NCBI GenBank assembly: GCA_037441765.1
Contig: JBBIRM010000004.1
Location: 1 to 56,619 of the forward strand
Reading direction: 5' to 3'
Length of the DNA: 56,619 nucleotides
From: JBBIRM01 sp037441765
GTDB taxonomy: Bacteria > Desulfobacterota > BSN033 > UBA1163
Position numbers and translations under genes: made by a program. Below are positions 13,272 to 21,571 of this stretch, piece after piece (the first letter of the stretch is position 1; each line of letters begins with the position of its first letter). The notes under the pieces are model-generated. The model saw nothing but the letters and a program-made list of their open reading frames with translations. It ran no database searches and was not told the DNA's origin.

Positions 13272-14501
13272 TTATTCGTAGACCTTTTCTTCCTCTCCTT
13301 CGAGGTCTCCGGCATCTCTCTCCACATCTCTTGAGCCATCTATTCGAGATAAAATCTCTTTGTAGTATTCATGTTGAATTAAGAGATCCATGATCTCGTT
13401 TGTCCCCGTCCAGATCATCTGAAGCCTTGCATCTCTAAAAAAACGTTCGATGGGATAGACATTGGTATATCCAATTCCTCCCATGATCTGCATCGAATGG
13501 TTCACAACCTCCCAGAGCATTTCAGTGGAGGTCTTTTTGGCTTCAGAGACCATTCGTCTTGAATCGAGTCCTTCGTCAACATATTTTGCTGTTACATAAA
13601 CCAGGCTACGGGCTGCGTCCAGTTTTGCAATGGAATCAGCCACCTTGAAGCTCACCCCTTGAAATCGGCGAATCAACTCTCCAAAGGCCTTTCTTCGATT
13701 ACTATATCGGACAGCAATCTCCAGGCAACATCTTGCCATTCCAAGTGCTCCTGCAGCCGTTGTCAGTCGTTCTGGAATCATCATTCGGTTAAAGACCAGA
13801 GCCCCTCCATGTTCAGGACCAACAAGATTTTCTTTGGGCACCCTGGTATCTCGAAAATAGAGACGGCCTGTTCCACCTCCCCTGGATCCTAAGAGGCCAT
13901 AAACGTGTTTAATCTCCACACCCATCTCCCTTTCAACAATAAAACAAGAGATGGATTTGTGAGGTTCATCTTCGGGGGCTGTCTTTGCATAGACCAAAAA
14001 GTAGTCTGCTCCCTCTGCACCCACCACAAAACGTTTCTGACCATTGAGAATGTAATAGTCTCCGTCTTTTTTGGCGAGGGTGGTGGCACCAAAAAAGTCA
14101 GAGCCTCCACGTGGCTCTGTCAGGGCCTCTGCACAACAGAGTTTTCCCTCAAGGGTAGGTTTTAGATATTTCTCTTTCTGTTCAGAAGTCCCAAAGGTGT
14201 GGATGGCTTCACCCACGATGCTCACCAGAGAGTAAAGGCAGGTCATCCCTGAACCGAGGACCCCTATTTCCTCAATGGCGGATACTTCTCCGGTCCACTT
14301 CATCTCTCTTCCCCCCCATTGTCTTGAAAAGCGAAGTCCAAGAAGATGTTCTTCTGCCAAACTCTTCATAAACTCTTTCGGATATTTTACTTGATCCTGA
14401 TCCATGGATCGAATGAGCGAACTTGGGACCTTTTCACGAACAAATCTACGAACCTCTTCCTGAAGTTTCTTTTCTTCCCCGGTCAAAAGAATTTCAAACA
14501 T
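13272..14501 (-). CDS. Acyl-CoA dehydrogenase
   Basis: FAD enzyme that introduces an alpha-beta double bond into an acyl-CoA. The roughly 409-residue product has the full three-domain fold, with signatures AEALTEPRGGSDFFGA (about 125-140) and QIMGGIGYTNVYPIERFFRDAR (about 339-360). The usual catalytic glutamate in the C-terminal EGT motif is T366 here (IWTGTNEI), while E245 in IPERLTTAAGALG occupies the alternative position used by isovaleryl-CoA and long-chain dehydrogenases, so activity on a branched substrate is plausible. The ATG at 14501 behind AGGGGGAAA is preferred over the GTG one codon earlier. It ends the leftward operon. Confidence 0.93.
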   Translation of the reverse strand: MFEILLTGEEKKLQEEVRRFVREKVPSSLIRSMDQDQVKYPKEFMKSLAEEHLLGLRFSRQWGGREMKWTGEVSAIEEIGVLGSGMTCLYSLVSIVGEAIHTFGTSEQKEKYLKPTLEGKLCCAEALTEPRGGSDFFGATTLAKKDGDYYILNGQKRFVVGAEGADYFLVYAKTAPEDEPHKSISCFIVEREMGVEIKHVYGLLGSRGGGTGRLYFRDTRVPKENLVGPEHGGALVFNRMMIPERLTTAAGALGMARCCLEIAVRYSNRRKAFGELIRRFQGVSFKVADSIAKLDAARSLVYVTAKYVDEGLDSRRMVSEAKKTSTEMLWEVVNHSMQIMGGIGYTNVYPIERFFRDARLQMIWTGTNEIMDLLIQHEYYKEILSRIDGSRDVERDAGDLEGEEEKVYE

Positions 14502-14601
14502 CACTTTCCCCCTTCTGCAATTAAATCTTTGGAAAACTTAATGTGACTATGACTTTTTACCTAATCCCCTTTATCCTCAATTGAGTGAATAAATCAAGGT
14601 C

Positions 14602-15399
14602 TTAATCTCCAGGACAATGGCGTGTGCAGTTATCACAATGGTAATGAATGAAAAATTGGAGATACTGCATATACCTGAAGAAACTCGGGGATCTTATCAT
14701 TTCAATCTTGTCCGATATTAAAGGCTTTTCTGTCATCTCTATTAAAAAGCGCATAAAATTTCCGACATCGTTCGGTTGGCTTACTCTCACACATCGATGA
14801 CTTAACACATATCCTTCCTCTGTAAAGGCTTTTCCTGGGCAGGTTGAACGACAGTCATAGGTGCACGTCTTGCAAGGATCATATCCATAGATTGGATCAT
14901 CGGTTTCCAAATCTAAACTGTTTAGGAGCCCAAGAAACATCACCCGAGGTCCAAATTCTCGAGTTAATGCAAGGGTATTCTTCCCCCAAACCGCAAGGCC
15001 ACTTTGGACCGCGGCGTGGCGTAGAGAGACGCTTCCAATTGGATTTCGAAATGTCTCTTCGTTAATCTCAAAAGGGCGATGAGCCTGAACCAGGAATGAT
15101 TCAGCACCATATTCCCGTTCTATAAACCTTCCAAGGTGATAAGCCGCTGTATTCCCAGCAGACTCAACACAATATAGAAAGGAAGGCATCTTGCTCCAAG
15201 TATTATCTTCATAATGGTAGGCCCCTGCCAGAGGTTTAAAGGCCAGAACGATGATAGACCTTGCAGTAGGGAGGTAGCGATGGGGATCGGGTGATCTTGG
15301 ACTATTATAATCTCTGAGGTTTAAAAAACCGACAAGATCAGCCCCTAAGATCTTGGCCTTTTTCCGGATTCTTTCTTTCATAAGTGGTCTTTCCTTCAT
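14602..15399 (-). CDS. QueG-like double 4Fe-4S protein
   Basis: About 265 residues related to the epoxyqueuosine-reductase/reductive-dehalogenase-like family. The C-terminal half carries CKTCTYDCRSTCP and HCDNCTRHCP, the two interleaved cysteine sets of a two-[4Fe-4S] module, and the central SVSLRHAAVQSGLAVWGKN stretch is typical of the family. True QueG proteins are longer (about 350 residues or more), so it may reduce another substrate or serve as electron carrier to the adjacent acyl-CoA dehydrogenase. The frame is open to 15495, but the ATG at 15399 behind AAAGGAG is clearly the start. Its place inside the acyl-CoA operon is unusual. Confidence 0.8.
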   Translation of the reverse strand: MKERPLMKERIRKKAKILGADLVGFLNLRDYNSPRSPDPHRYLPTARSIIVLAFKPLAGAYHYEDNTWSKMPSFLYCVESAGNTAAYHLGRFIEREYGAESFLVQAHRPFEINEETFRNPIGSVSLRHAAVQSGLAVWGKNTLALTREFGPRVMFLGLLNSLDLETDDPIYGYDPCKTCTYDCRSTCPGKAFTEEGYVLSHRCVRVSQPNDVGNFMRFLIEMTEKPLISDKIEMIRSPSFFRYMQYLQFFIHYHCDNCTRHCPGD

Positions 15400-15551
15400 T
15401 TTAGACTCCTTTCGATGATCCTTGGCTGAAAGCCCAACTTTATGGATAGAGAAAGAGGAAATGGGCTCAGATTCCAGAATTGGAACCAAAGCCACCCATA
15501 GAAATAGAATAGGATTTTAATCTAAGGTATCCAATTCTGTATAGAAATTTT

Positions 15552-16826
15552 TTAGTCCCAATTTCTTTGATCGATTACTTTTTGACCTTCAGGTATAGTT
15601 CCTTGTGAAACAAATTCTATTCTATCCGGTCTTACCCTACAACTTTCCTGGATAGTTTTTTGTAAGGAATTTATCAATCCCTCTTGATCGATTTCTTCTC
15701 TTACTTCCATTCTGAGGATCCATTCATCACGGTACCCTGAACGGGATACTTGGATCTGAAACCTTGATATTGAAGGAAATCTTTGGATTACCTCTTCCAC
15801 TTGTTGGGGATGGATAAACATTCCTCTGACCTTTACGGCATCTCCAGCTCTACCTATAATCCGTGTAAGACGGTAAGATTTTCTTCCGCATGGGCAAGGC
15901 TCATCTGTATAGATGGAAAGATCTCCTGTGGCAAAACGAATCAATGGATATGTTTTATCAAAGAGGGTGACCACTACTTCACCAATCTCTCCTGGGCCTA
16001 AAGTCTTTCCTGTTGTCAAATCCACAAGTTCGATGATAAGACCGTTTGGGAAATGGAATCCGCACCTCGCCTCACATTCATAACCAAGAATTCCAAGAAG
16101 TGCTGAGCCATAGGTATCCATGACCTTGACCCTGTACTCTTCTTCCAAACATCTCCGCATCCTGGGTGGAAGTATTTCCGCACTACAAATGGCATATTGT
16201 AAAGAGAGGTCCCTACAAAACTGGAACCCCATTGCTTCAGATGTTTTGATTAACGTCATGAGAAAACTGGGGGTTCCCACATATCCTGTTACTTTTAAAT
16301 CTTTAATAATCCTTACCTGAAGATCGGTCAATCCTACCCCTGCAGGAATAACCGTAGCTCCTAATCGTCGAAGGGCTTCATCCACCCATAACCCCGCAGG
16401 GACCATGTGATAAGAAAAGGTATTGATTACCCTATCCCCCTTCCTGATCCCAGAGATAGATAATGCTTCCATAGCGGCTTTTGCAAAGTCTCTTATTCGA
16501 ATGGGTTCATAGAGGGGCCCGGGAGAGACAAAAATTCTCTCCAATTTTTCCATCGGAACCGTTAAAAATCCTCCAAAAGGAGGATTCTCTTTTTGGAGTA
16601 AAACCATCTCGCTCTGAGAAGTAATTGGGATTTTTCCCAGATCCTTCACCGTCTTTATTTCAGAAGGTTTCACCTTTGAATGGTCCATTTTTGCTCTGAA
16701 AGCAGGGGCATGTCGGTAAGCATATGAGATTATATCCACCAACTTTTTATCTAAATTTTTCTTATAAGCCCATTTCGGTTTGGATTTACCAGATTTCATT
16801 GGTTCTCTCTTTTTCACGATAGCCAC
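15552..16826 (-). CDS. PaaK-like acyl/aryl-CoA ligase family protein
   Basis: A 424-residue adenylate-forming protein of the phenylacetate-CoA ligase type. Preserved are YGSALLGILGYEC, PLIRFATGDLS and a C-terminal domain (GRAGDAVKVRGMFIHPQQVEEVI), while the phosphate-binding loop normally written SSGTTGxP is VSPGPLYEP (about residues 100-108). The Thr/Gly-rich loop is lost, so ATP use may be altered. It starts with GTG and overlaps livF by 13 nt, showing translational coupling. It may activate the acid imported by the adjacent transporter, or act on a pre-formed adenylate. The substrate is unknown. Confidence 0.85.
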   Translation of the reverse strand: MAIVKKREPMKSGKSKPKWAYKKNLDKKLVDIISYAYRHAPAFRAKMDHSKVKPSEIKTVKDLGKIPITSQSEMVLLQKENPPFGGFLTVPMEKLERIFVSPGPLYEPIRIRDFAKAAMEALSISGIRKGDRVINTFSYHMVPAGLWVDEALRRLGATVIPAGVGLTDLQVRIIKDLKVTGYVGTPSFLMTLIKTSEAMGFQFCRDLSLQYAICSAEILPPRMRRCLEEEYRVKVMDTYGSALLGILGYECEARCGFHFPNGLIIELVDLTTGKTLGPGEIGEVVVTLFDKTYPLIRFATGDLSIYTDEPCPCGRKSYRLTRIIGRAGDAVKVRGMFIHPQQVEEVIQRFPSISRFQIQVSRSGYRDEWILRMEVREEIDQEGLINSLQKTIQESCRVRPDRIEFVSQGTIPEGQKVIDQRNWD

Positions 16827-17608
16827 CTTTTCCTTCTCCGATAATGTTTCACTTCTCTATAATTTTTCCTTTCCCCCAAATTGCTGAGTCCGAGATAAAA
16901 CTCTTTGATATCCTCATTCTCTTTCAATTTCTTCGAATACCCATCAAGGACAATCCGTCCGTTCTCCATGATATAGCCATAGTCAGATGTTGAGAGTGCA
17001 ATATTGGCATTCTGTTCTACAAGGAGAATCGATGTCTTCTCCTCTCTATTAATCTTTTTAATGATTTCAAATATCTCCTTTACTAAGATGGGGGAGAGGC
17101 CAAGAGAGGGCTCATCAAGAAGCATCATCTTGGGGTGGGACATGAGAGCCCGACCCATGACTAACATTTGCCTCTCTCCCCCTGAGAGATAACCACTCAC
17201 TTGGCCTCTCAAATCTTTAAGTCTTGGAAAATATCCATAGACCAATTCCATATCCCTTTTAATCGCTTCCTTATCTTTTCGCGCATAAGCTCCCACTCGG
17301 AGATTTTCTTCAACAGTAAGATGTTCAAACAATCGACGGCCTTCCATTACCTGAATAATTCCCATTTGCACAATCTCTTCTGGTGCTTTTCCATCAATCC
17401 TCACCCCTTCAAATTCAATACTTCCATCTGTGACTTCCCCCAACTCTGTATATAGGACTCCTGAAATGGCTTTAAGAGTCGTTGTCTTTCCGGCACCATT
17501 AGCGCCAAGTAAGGATATGATCCTTCCTTCTGGAACCTCAAGCGAGACACTTTTAAGGACTAGAATCACTTCGCTGTAGATAACCTCAATATTATTGAGC
17601 CGAAGCAT
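16814..17608 (-). CDS. livF: Branched-chain-amino-acid-type ABC transporter ATPase LivF
   Basis: The second ATPase of a HAAT-family importer. The 264-residue product shows Walker A GANGAGKTT, the LivF-type segment QVMEGRRLFEHLTVEENL, signature YLSGGERQ and Walker B MMLLDEPSLGLSP. The C-terminal extension beyond the ATPase fold (NYREVKHYRRRKRW) is basic and short. It is coupled by overlap to the PaaK-like gene and separated from the rest of the transporter by the lipoprotein and livK genes. In this setting the transporter probably carries a carboxylate rather than an amino acid. Confidence 0.93.
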   Translation of the reverse strand: MLRLNNIEVIYSEVILVLKSVSLEVPEGRIISLLGANGAGKTTTLKAISGVLYTELGEVTDGSIEFEGVRIDGKAPEEIVQMGIIQVMEGRRLFEHLTVEENLRVGAYARKDKEAIKRDMELVYGYFPRLKDLRGQVSGYLSGGERQMLVMGRALMSHPKMMLLDEPSLGLSPILVKEIFEIIKKINREEKTSILLVEQNANIALSTSDYGYIMENGRIVLDGYSKKLKENEDIKEFYLGLSNLGERKNYREVKHYRRRKRWLS

Positions 17609-17785
17609 GGATTAACTATTCTCTTTTAAGTTTTCACTTCCTTGAAAGTTAGGGGGACATTCCTCCACTTAACTCATAGTTAGTAGTTTTACCCAAGACA
17701 ATAAAGGGATACAAAATGTTCAATATATAAATTTTCTAAATTCTTTTGTCTGGGAAATGGGTCATTTAAGATTATTTTGAATCTT

Positions 17786-18280
17786 TTATCTTTTTACGGG
17801 TGCTATAAACTCCAGAGTAGTAGTGGCCTCTGCTCCTGAATCCGAACCACTTGCCTTTATCTTATAGACTCCCGGAGGAATTGGATTGAGTGTTTTTGGA
17901 TCAGGAGCTAATATGGGAGTCCACCCTACACGAAAGATCGTATTCAATTTTGCTGTGGGTGGAACTTCGGCTTTGAAATTGCCTGCCTCATCAGCCAGTC
18001 CAAATGCGATTCCAACATCCTCTCCTGGTTTCACCCCTTTCATTTCAACCCCAGATGGAAGAACAAGATCGATAACGACCATCTCTTTAGGTGCCCATCC
18101 TGTTCCAGTGAATATAATAGGAACTTTCAAGATGTCTGGAAATTTCAATTCTACCTTCTGGGGCGTAACTGCCACTGTCACATTGGGTTTAGGTGGAGGA
18201 AATAGAACACTACAATTTGGAAAAGATATTACAAATAGAAAAAGACCGAACCCAACCAGTAATTTCCTATAGGAATTCAT
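17786..18280 (-). CDS. Putative lipoprotein/exported protein of the liv operon
   Basis: A 164-residue protein with an N-terminal signal (MNSYRKLLVGFGLFLFVISF) followed by a cysteine (PNC), a possible but non-canonical lipobox. The rest is proline-rich and beta-rich, Ig-like in feel (VTVAVTPQKVELKFPDILKVP ... GVYKIKASG), without catalytic motifs. It has a good ribosome-binding site (GGAGGG) and lies between livK and livF. I do not recognise a named family. It may help tether or present substrate at the membrane. Confidence 0.7.
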   Translation of the reverse strand: MNSYRKLLVGFGLFLFVISFPNCSVLFPPPKPNVTVAVTPQKVELKFPDILKVPIIFTGTGWAPKEMVVIDLVLPSGVEMKGVKPGEDVGIAFGLADEAGNFKAEVPPTAKLNTIFRVGWTPILAPDPKTLNPIPPGVYKIKASGSDSGAEATTTLEFIAPVKR

Positions 18281-18300
18281 GGGCTTTCCCTCCTTTCATT

Positions 18301-19509
18301 TTAAAATTTATGAAGGGATACGGCATCTGGGACCTTTATCCACTCAGATATAGGTATAACATTTCCTGATCGGACCTGATAAAATTTGACCTCCAGACTT
18401 CCCCTTCGTGAGGTGGGACTATAGGCACAGGGACCCTGAAGCCCAGCCCGCTCCACACCTGTAAGTTTCTGGTAGGTTTGATAAATGACCTCTCCATCAA
18501 GTTTTCGGTACCCCACTTCTCTTAGAGCTATCCTTAATGCAGCTTCAAAAGTCATTGCCCAGGACATACCAATTGTATAGACCTCATTCATATCTTCAAG
18601 TTTTCCTCGCCCGTACTTAGTCCAGAGCTTTGCAAGAGGATGTTTTCTGGCCTCCTCCCCGCGTAGATAGTATGAAACGATCACCACTCCTTCCAGGGCC
18701 TCTGGATGGAGCCTTGTTCCGAGAGAGGTGGGTCCCCAGTAATCACAAATGAATTGGATGGTTTTTGTTAGGCCCAATTTATGAGCGTCTCTGATCACAT
18801 TGGTAGGAGTAGGGTCTACCCCACCCACAAAAATGTAGTTTACCTCTGCTTTGGCCAATCGAGTGAGATAAACCGAGTGGTCAAGCGATCCTGGAGGGAA
18901 GAATTCTGGCGGAGCTAACGTCACTTGCATCTTCTCTGCATACTCTTTACCTCCCCGGAGAAATTCTTTTCCATAAGGGTTATCCCAGGATATGTATCCC
19001 ACTTTAGGCATCCCTGGTTTCCCCTTCCTCTTCCAGTCCGAAATAATCCAGTCGATCGTTGCGGCAAAGGAATCCTGATATGCAGGCCCCCATATGAAGA
19101 CCCTGCCCAAATGGGCCTGAAATTCTCCGTCCCCTGGCACAAGAGTAATTAATTTATCTTTGGCTACCAAAGGAGCAACGGCTTTACCAATCGGTGTACC
19201 AATCGCATTGACCACTAAGAGTTTTAGCTCCGTCCTATATCTTTTATAAGCAGAGACTCCTCTGGCGACATCATATCTAGTATCGACCCCAATGAATTTT
19301 ATCTTAACTCCATCCACACCCCCTCTTGCATTTAAATCTTTGATGTAATCTTCGCAACCCATATCCGCAGGCACATTTAAGCCAGCAATGGCTGCGGTAT
19401 AATCGGCCAAGCTCAAATAGGTGACAAACTTCTCTGCCCCTTCGCTTTTAAGACTCCCCATCATTAAAATTAAGGCAATAACGATGACTCCACATAAACA
19501 CCTTTTCAT
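18301..19509 (-). CDS. livK: ABC transporter substrate-binding protein (LivK-like)
   Basis: Periplasmic receptor of the HAAT importer. After a signal peptide (MKRCLCGVIVIALILMMGSLKSEGA) comes a two-lobed type I binding fold of about 375 residues with DLNARGGVDGVKI and the lobe-2 segment YIFVGGVDPTPTNVIRDAHKLG. The frame opens at 19551, but the ATG at 19509 directly follows AAAGGAGGG and yields the proper signal peptide. The ligand is unknown; the neighbouring acyl-CoA genes suggest an aliphatic or aromatic acid. It is followed closely by the lipoprotein gene. Confidence 0.92.
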   Translation of the reverse strand: MKRCLCGVIVIALILMMGSLKSEGAEKFVTYLSLADYTAAIAGLNVPADMGCEDYIKDLNARGGVDGVKIKFIGVDTRYDVARGVSAYKRYRTELKLLVVNAIGTPIGKAVAPLVAKDKLITLVPGDGEFQAHLGRVFIWGPAYQDSFAATIDWIISDWKRKGKPGMPKVGYISWDNPYGKEFLRGGKEYAEKMQVTLAPPEFFPPGSLDHSVYLTRLAKAEVNYIFVGGVDPTPTNVIRDAHKLGLTKTIQFICDYWGPTSLGTRLHPEALEGVVIVSYYLRGEEARKHPLAKLWTKYGRGKLEDMNEVYTIGMSWAMTFEAALRIALREVGYRKLDGEVIYQTYQKLTGVERAGLQGPCAYSPTSRRGSLEVKFYQVRSGNVIPISEWIKVPDAVSLHKF

Positions 19510-19611
19510 ATTGAGTCCCTCCTTTCGCTTAATATAATGGTTTTTTATCATTTGATTATCTCCTCACCTCCTTTTCTTTTTTTTCAACTACATTTAAAGT
19601 GGCCAATGGGT

Positions 19612-20658
19612 TTAATGTGAAAATGGGTAAAGCCGATAAGAGGCTTTAAAAATTTCCCATCTATGGGCAAGTCCTCTCGGCTCAAAGATTAAAAAGAGAA
19701 TCAGAACAATACCAAAGACAGAGACGCTCATTGATGCTGCGGGGTGGATCCCAATCCAAGGAAAAATTGAAGCCATCCATGGAGCTACGATCATCACCCC
19801 TTCATCTAAGAGTCGGAGAAAAAGCACACCAAAAAAGACCCCAGGAATGCTTCCCCCGCCTCCTATGATGAGCATTCCGATATAATTTAAGGCATGAAGC
19901 AAAGTAAACTGTTCGGGATGAACCATCTGAATCCAATGGGCCCATAGAGAGCCCGCAATCCCTGCATAGAAACAGGAAAGGAAGAAGGCGAGCAGTTTAT
20001 AACGGTAAAGTTCAATTCCCATCACCTCTGCGGCAAGGTCATTGTCGCGGATAGCAACAAAAGCTCGGCCTACACGGGTCCTGACCATATTTCTTGCCCC
20101 ATAGGTCATCATTAGCATCACTGTGATAATGATATAGTAAATTTTCTCATCACTATCGAATTCAAATCCTGCGATTTTAGGGGGAGGGGGGTGAAGCCCC
20201 TGCGTTGTTCCTGTAATCTGGAGGTGAAGGATCAGCCACATCACTACAAAATGGATAGCAATCGTGGCCATAGCAAGATAAAACCCTTTAATACGGAGTG
20301 AGGGGGCACCTCCTCCTAAACCGATCATGCCTGCTGAAATCCCTGAAATTGGAAGGGCCACAAAAAAGGTTAACCCAAATTTCCCAGTGAGAATCGCCGA
20401 GGTATAAGCGCCAATGGCCATAAAAGCGGCTTGCCCAAAGGAGATCTGACCACAATACCCACTGACTAGTTGGAGACCAAGAACCACAATGATTATAATG
20501 CTTAGGTGATTAATTAAACTAATAAAGTAGTAAGATCCATAAAGAGGGAAGGTATAGAGAAAGATCAATGTTGAGATTAAGAGTCCCCAATGCCTCTTAA
20601 TCCTTAGAATTGCCATATCCTGAGTATAACGCTCATCAAAGGTTCCACAAGGACGCAT
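19612..20658 (-). CDS. livM: Branched-chain-type ABC transporter permease LivM
   Basis: One of two permeases of the HAAT importer. It has about nine or ten hydrophobic helices, with SGYCGQISFGQAAFMAIGAYTSA (in two pieces) at about residues 65-90 and the cytoplasmic coupling segment RVGRAFVAIRDNDLAAEVMGI, the hallmark of LivM. The frame begins at TTG 20664; the ATG at 20658 behind AAGGG is preferred, with the ATG at 20616 (MAILRIKRHWG) as an alternative. It lies 28 nt downstream of livH. Confidence 0.93.
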   Translation of the reverse strand: MRPCGTFDERYTQDMAILRIKRHWGLLISTLIFLYTFPLYGSYYFISLINHLSIIIIVVLGLQLVSGYCGQISFGQAAFMAIGAYTSAILTGKFGLTFFVALPISGISAGMIGLGGGAPSLRIKGFYLAMATIAIHFVVMWLILHLQITGTTQGLHPPPPKIAGFEFDSDEKIYYIIITVMLMMTYGARNMVRTRVGRAFVAIRDNDLAAEVMGIELYRYKLLAFFLSCFYAGIAGSLWAHWIQMVHPEQFTLLHALNYIGMLIIGGGGSIPGVFFGVLFLRLLDEGVMIVAPWMASIFPWIGIHPAASMSVSVFGIVLILFLIFEPRGLAHRWEIFKASYRLYPFSH

Positions 20659-20686
20659 ATTCAACCCTTAAAGGAAATACGAATTT

Positions 20687-21571
20687 TTATACCCTTTCAA
20701 TTCTCTTTAATCCAAAAAGGCCATAAGGCCTTATTAGTAAGATAATGAGAAGTAGGACGTAAGCCGCAACATCCTTAAGTCCTCCCCCTACCATAGGGTC
20801 CAGATAACCTGCGGAGATGTTTTCCAACAGCCCCAAGAGAAGTCCCGCCAAAAGTGCACCGGGTAAAGAATCAAGCCCGCCAAAAATGGCAACGATCAAT
20901 CCTTTAATCCCAATATAGGGGAGAGGAAAATGAATATCCATCACATAGGCAGTTCCCATCCCAGCGACGGCGGCAACTATGGCCGAAATGATCCAGATGA
21001 GAGAGAAGATTGTTCTTACATTAATTCCTGTGCTCTGGGAAAGCTGGTGATCCTCTGCAGTTGCACGCATCCCAAGTCCTGTTTTGGTGAATCGAAAAAA
21101 AAGGGCCAAGAGAAGAAAGACCACAAAGACGACAAAAAAACTTATGATTTGAACGATGGGGATCGGAATCCCCTCCAATTGGAACTCCCCAAGGGATAAA
21201 AGAGGGGCATAGGTTTTTGATTCGCCTTTCAAAATAAGTTGAAATATACCGTCCAGAGTCATGAAGATAGCAAAGGTCATTAAGAAAGCAGAGATCAATG
21301 GCTGACCAATGAGGGGACGAAGCATGATCCGCTCCACAAGCCAACCTATCAAGGTAGAACAGGCAAGCGCCATTATGACACTTAAATACATAGGGAGACT
21401 CAGGGGGACAAGACCTATCCAGAAGAAGAGAGCGCCAAAGGCAAGAAGTTGTCCATGGGCTAAACTGACAACCCGAGTGGATTTGTAAACCAGAACAATC
21501 GCTGCTGCCACTAAAGCGTAGAGACTGCCTATCATCACTCCTGGAATGGCAAGTTGGAGAAGTTCTTTCAT
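20687..21571 (-). CDS. livH: Branched-chain-type ABC transporter permease LivH
   Basis: A 294-residue integral membrane protein with LivH hallmarks: GSLYALVAAAIVLVYKSTRVV and SLAHGQLLAFGA near the N-terminus, GLGMRATAEDHQLSQSTGI (coupling loop, about 175-195), and the GGLDSLPGALLAGLLLGLLE region. It overlaps the upstream acyl-CoA synthetase gene by 4 nt (start and stop codons interlocked), so the ligase and permease are translationally coupled. This is direct evidence that the synthetase belongs to the transport system. Confidence 0.94.
   Translation of the reverse strand: MKELLQLAIPGVMIGSLYALVAAAIVLVYKSTRVVSLAHGQLLAFGALFFWIGLVPLSLPMYLSVIMALACSTLIGWLVERIMLRPLIGQPLISAFLMTFAIFMTLDGIFQLILKGESKTYAPLLSLGEFQLEGIPIPIVQIISFFVVFVVFLLLALFFRFTKTGLGMRATAEDHQLSQSTGINVRTIFSLIWIISAIVAAVAGMGTAYVMDIHFPLPYIGIKGLIVAIFGGLDSLPGALLAGLLLGLLENISAGYLDPMVGGGLKDVAAYVLLLIILLIRPYGLFGLKRIERV

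Noticed and set aside
13272..14501. Inactive acyl-CoA dehydrogenase because the C-terminal Glu is missing
   Set aside because: A glutamate at the alternative isovaleryl-type position (E245) can serve as base.
15400..15495. N-terminal extension of the QueG-like protein
   Set aside because: A strong ribosome-binding site precedes the internal ATG at 15399 and the extension is unlike the family.
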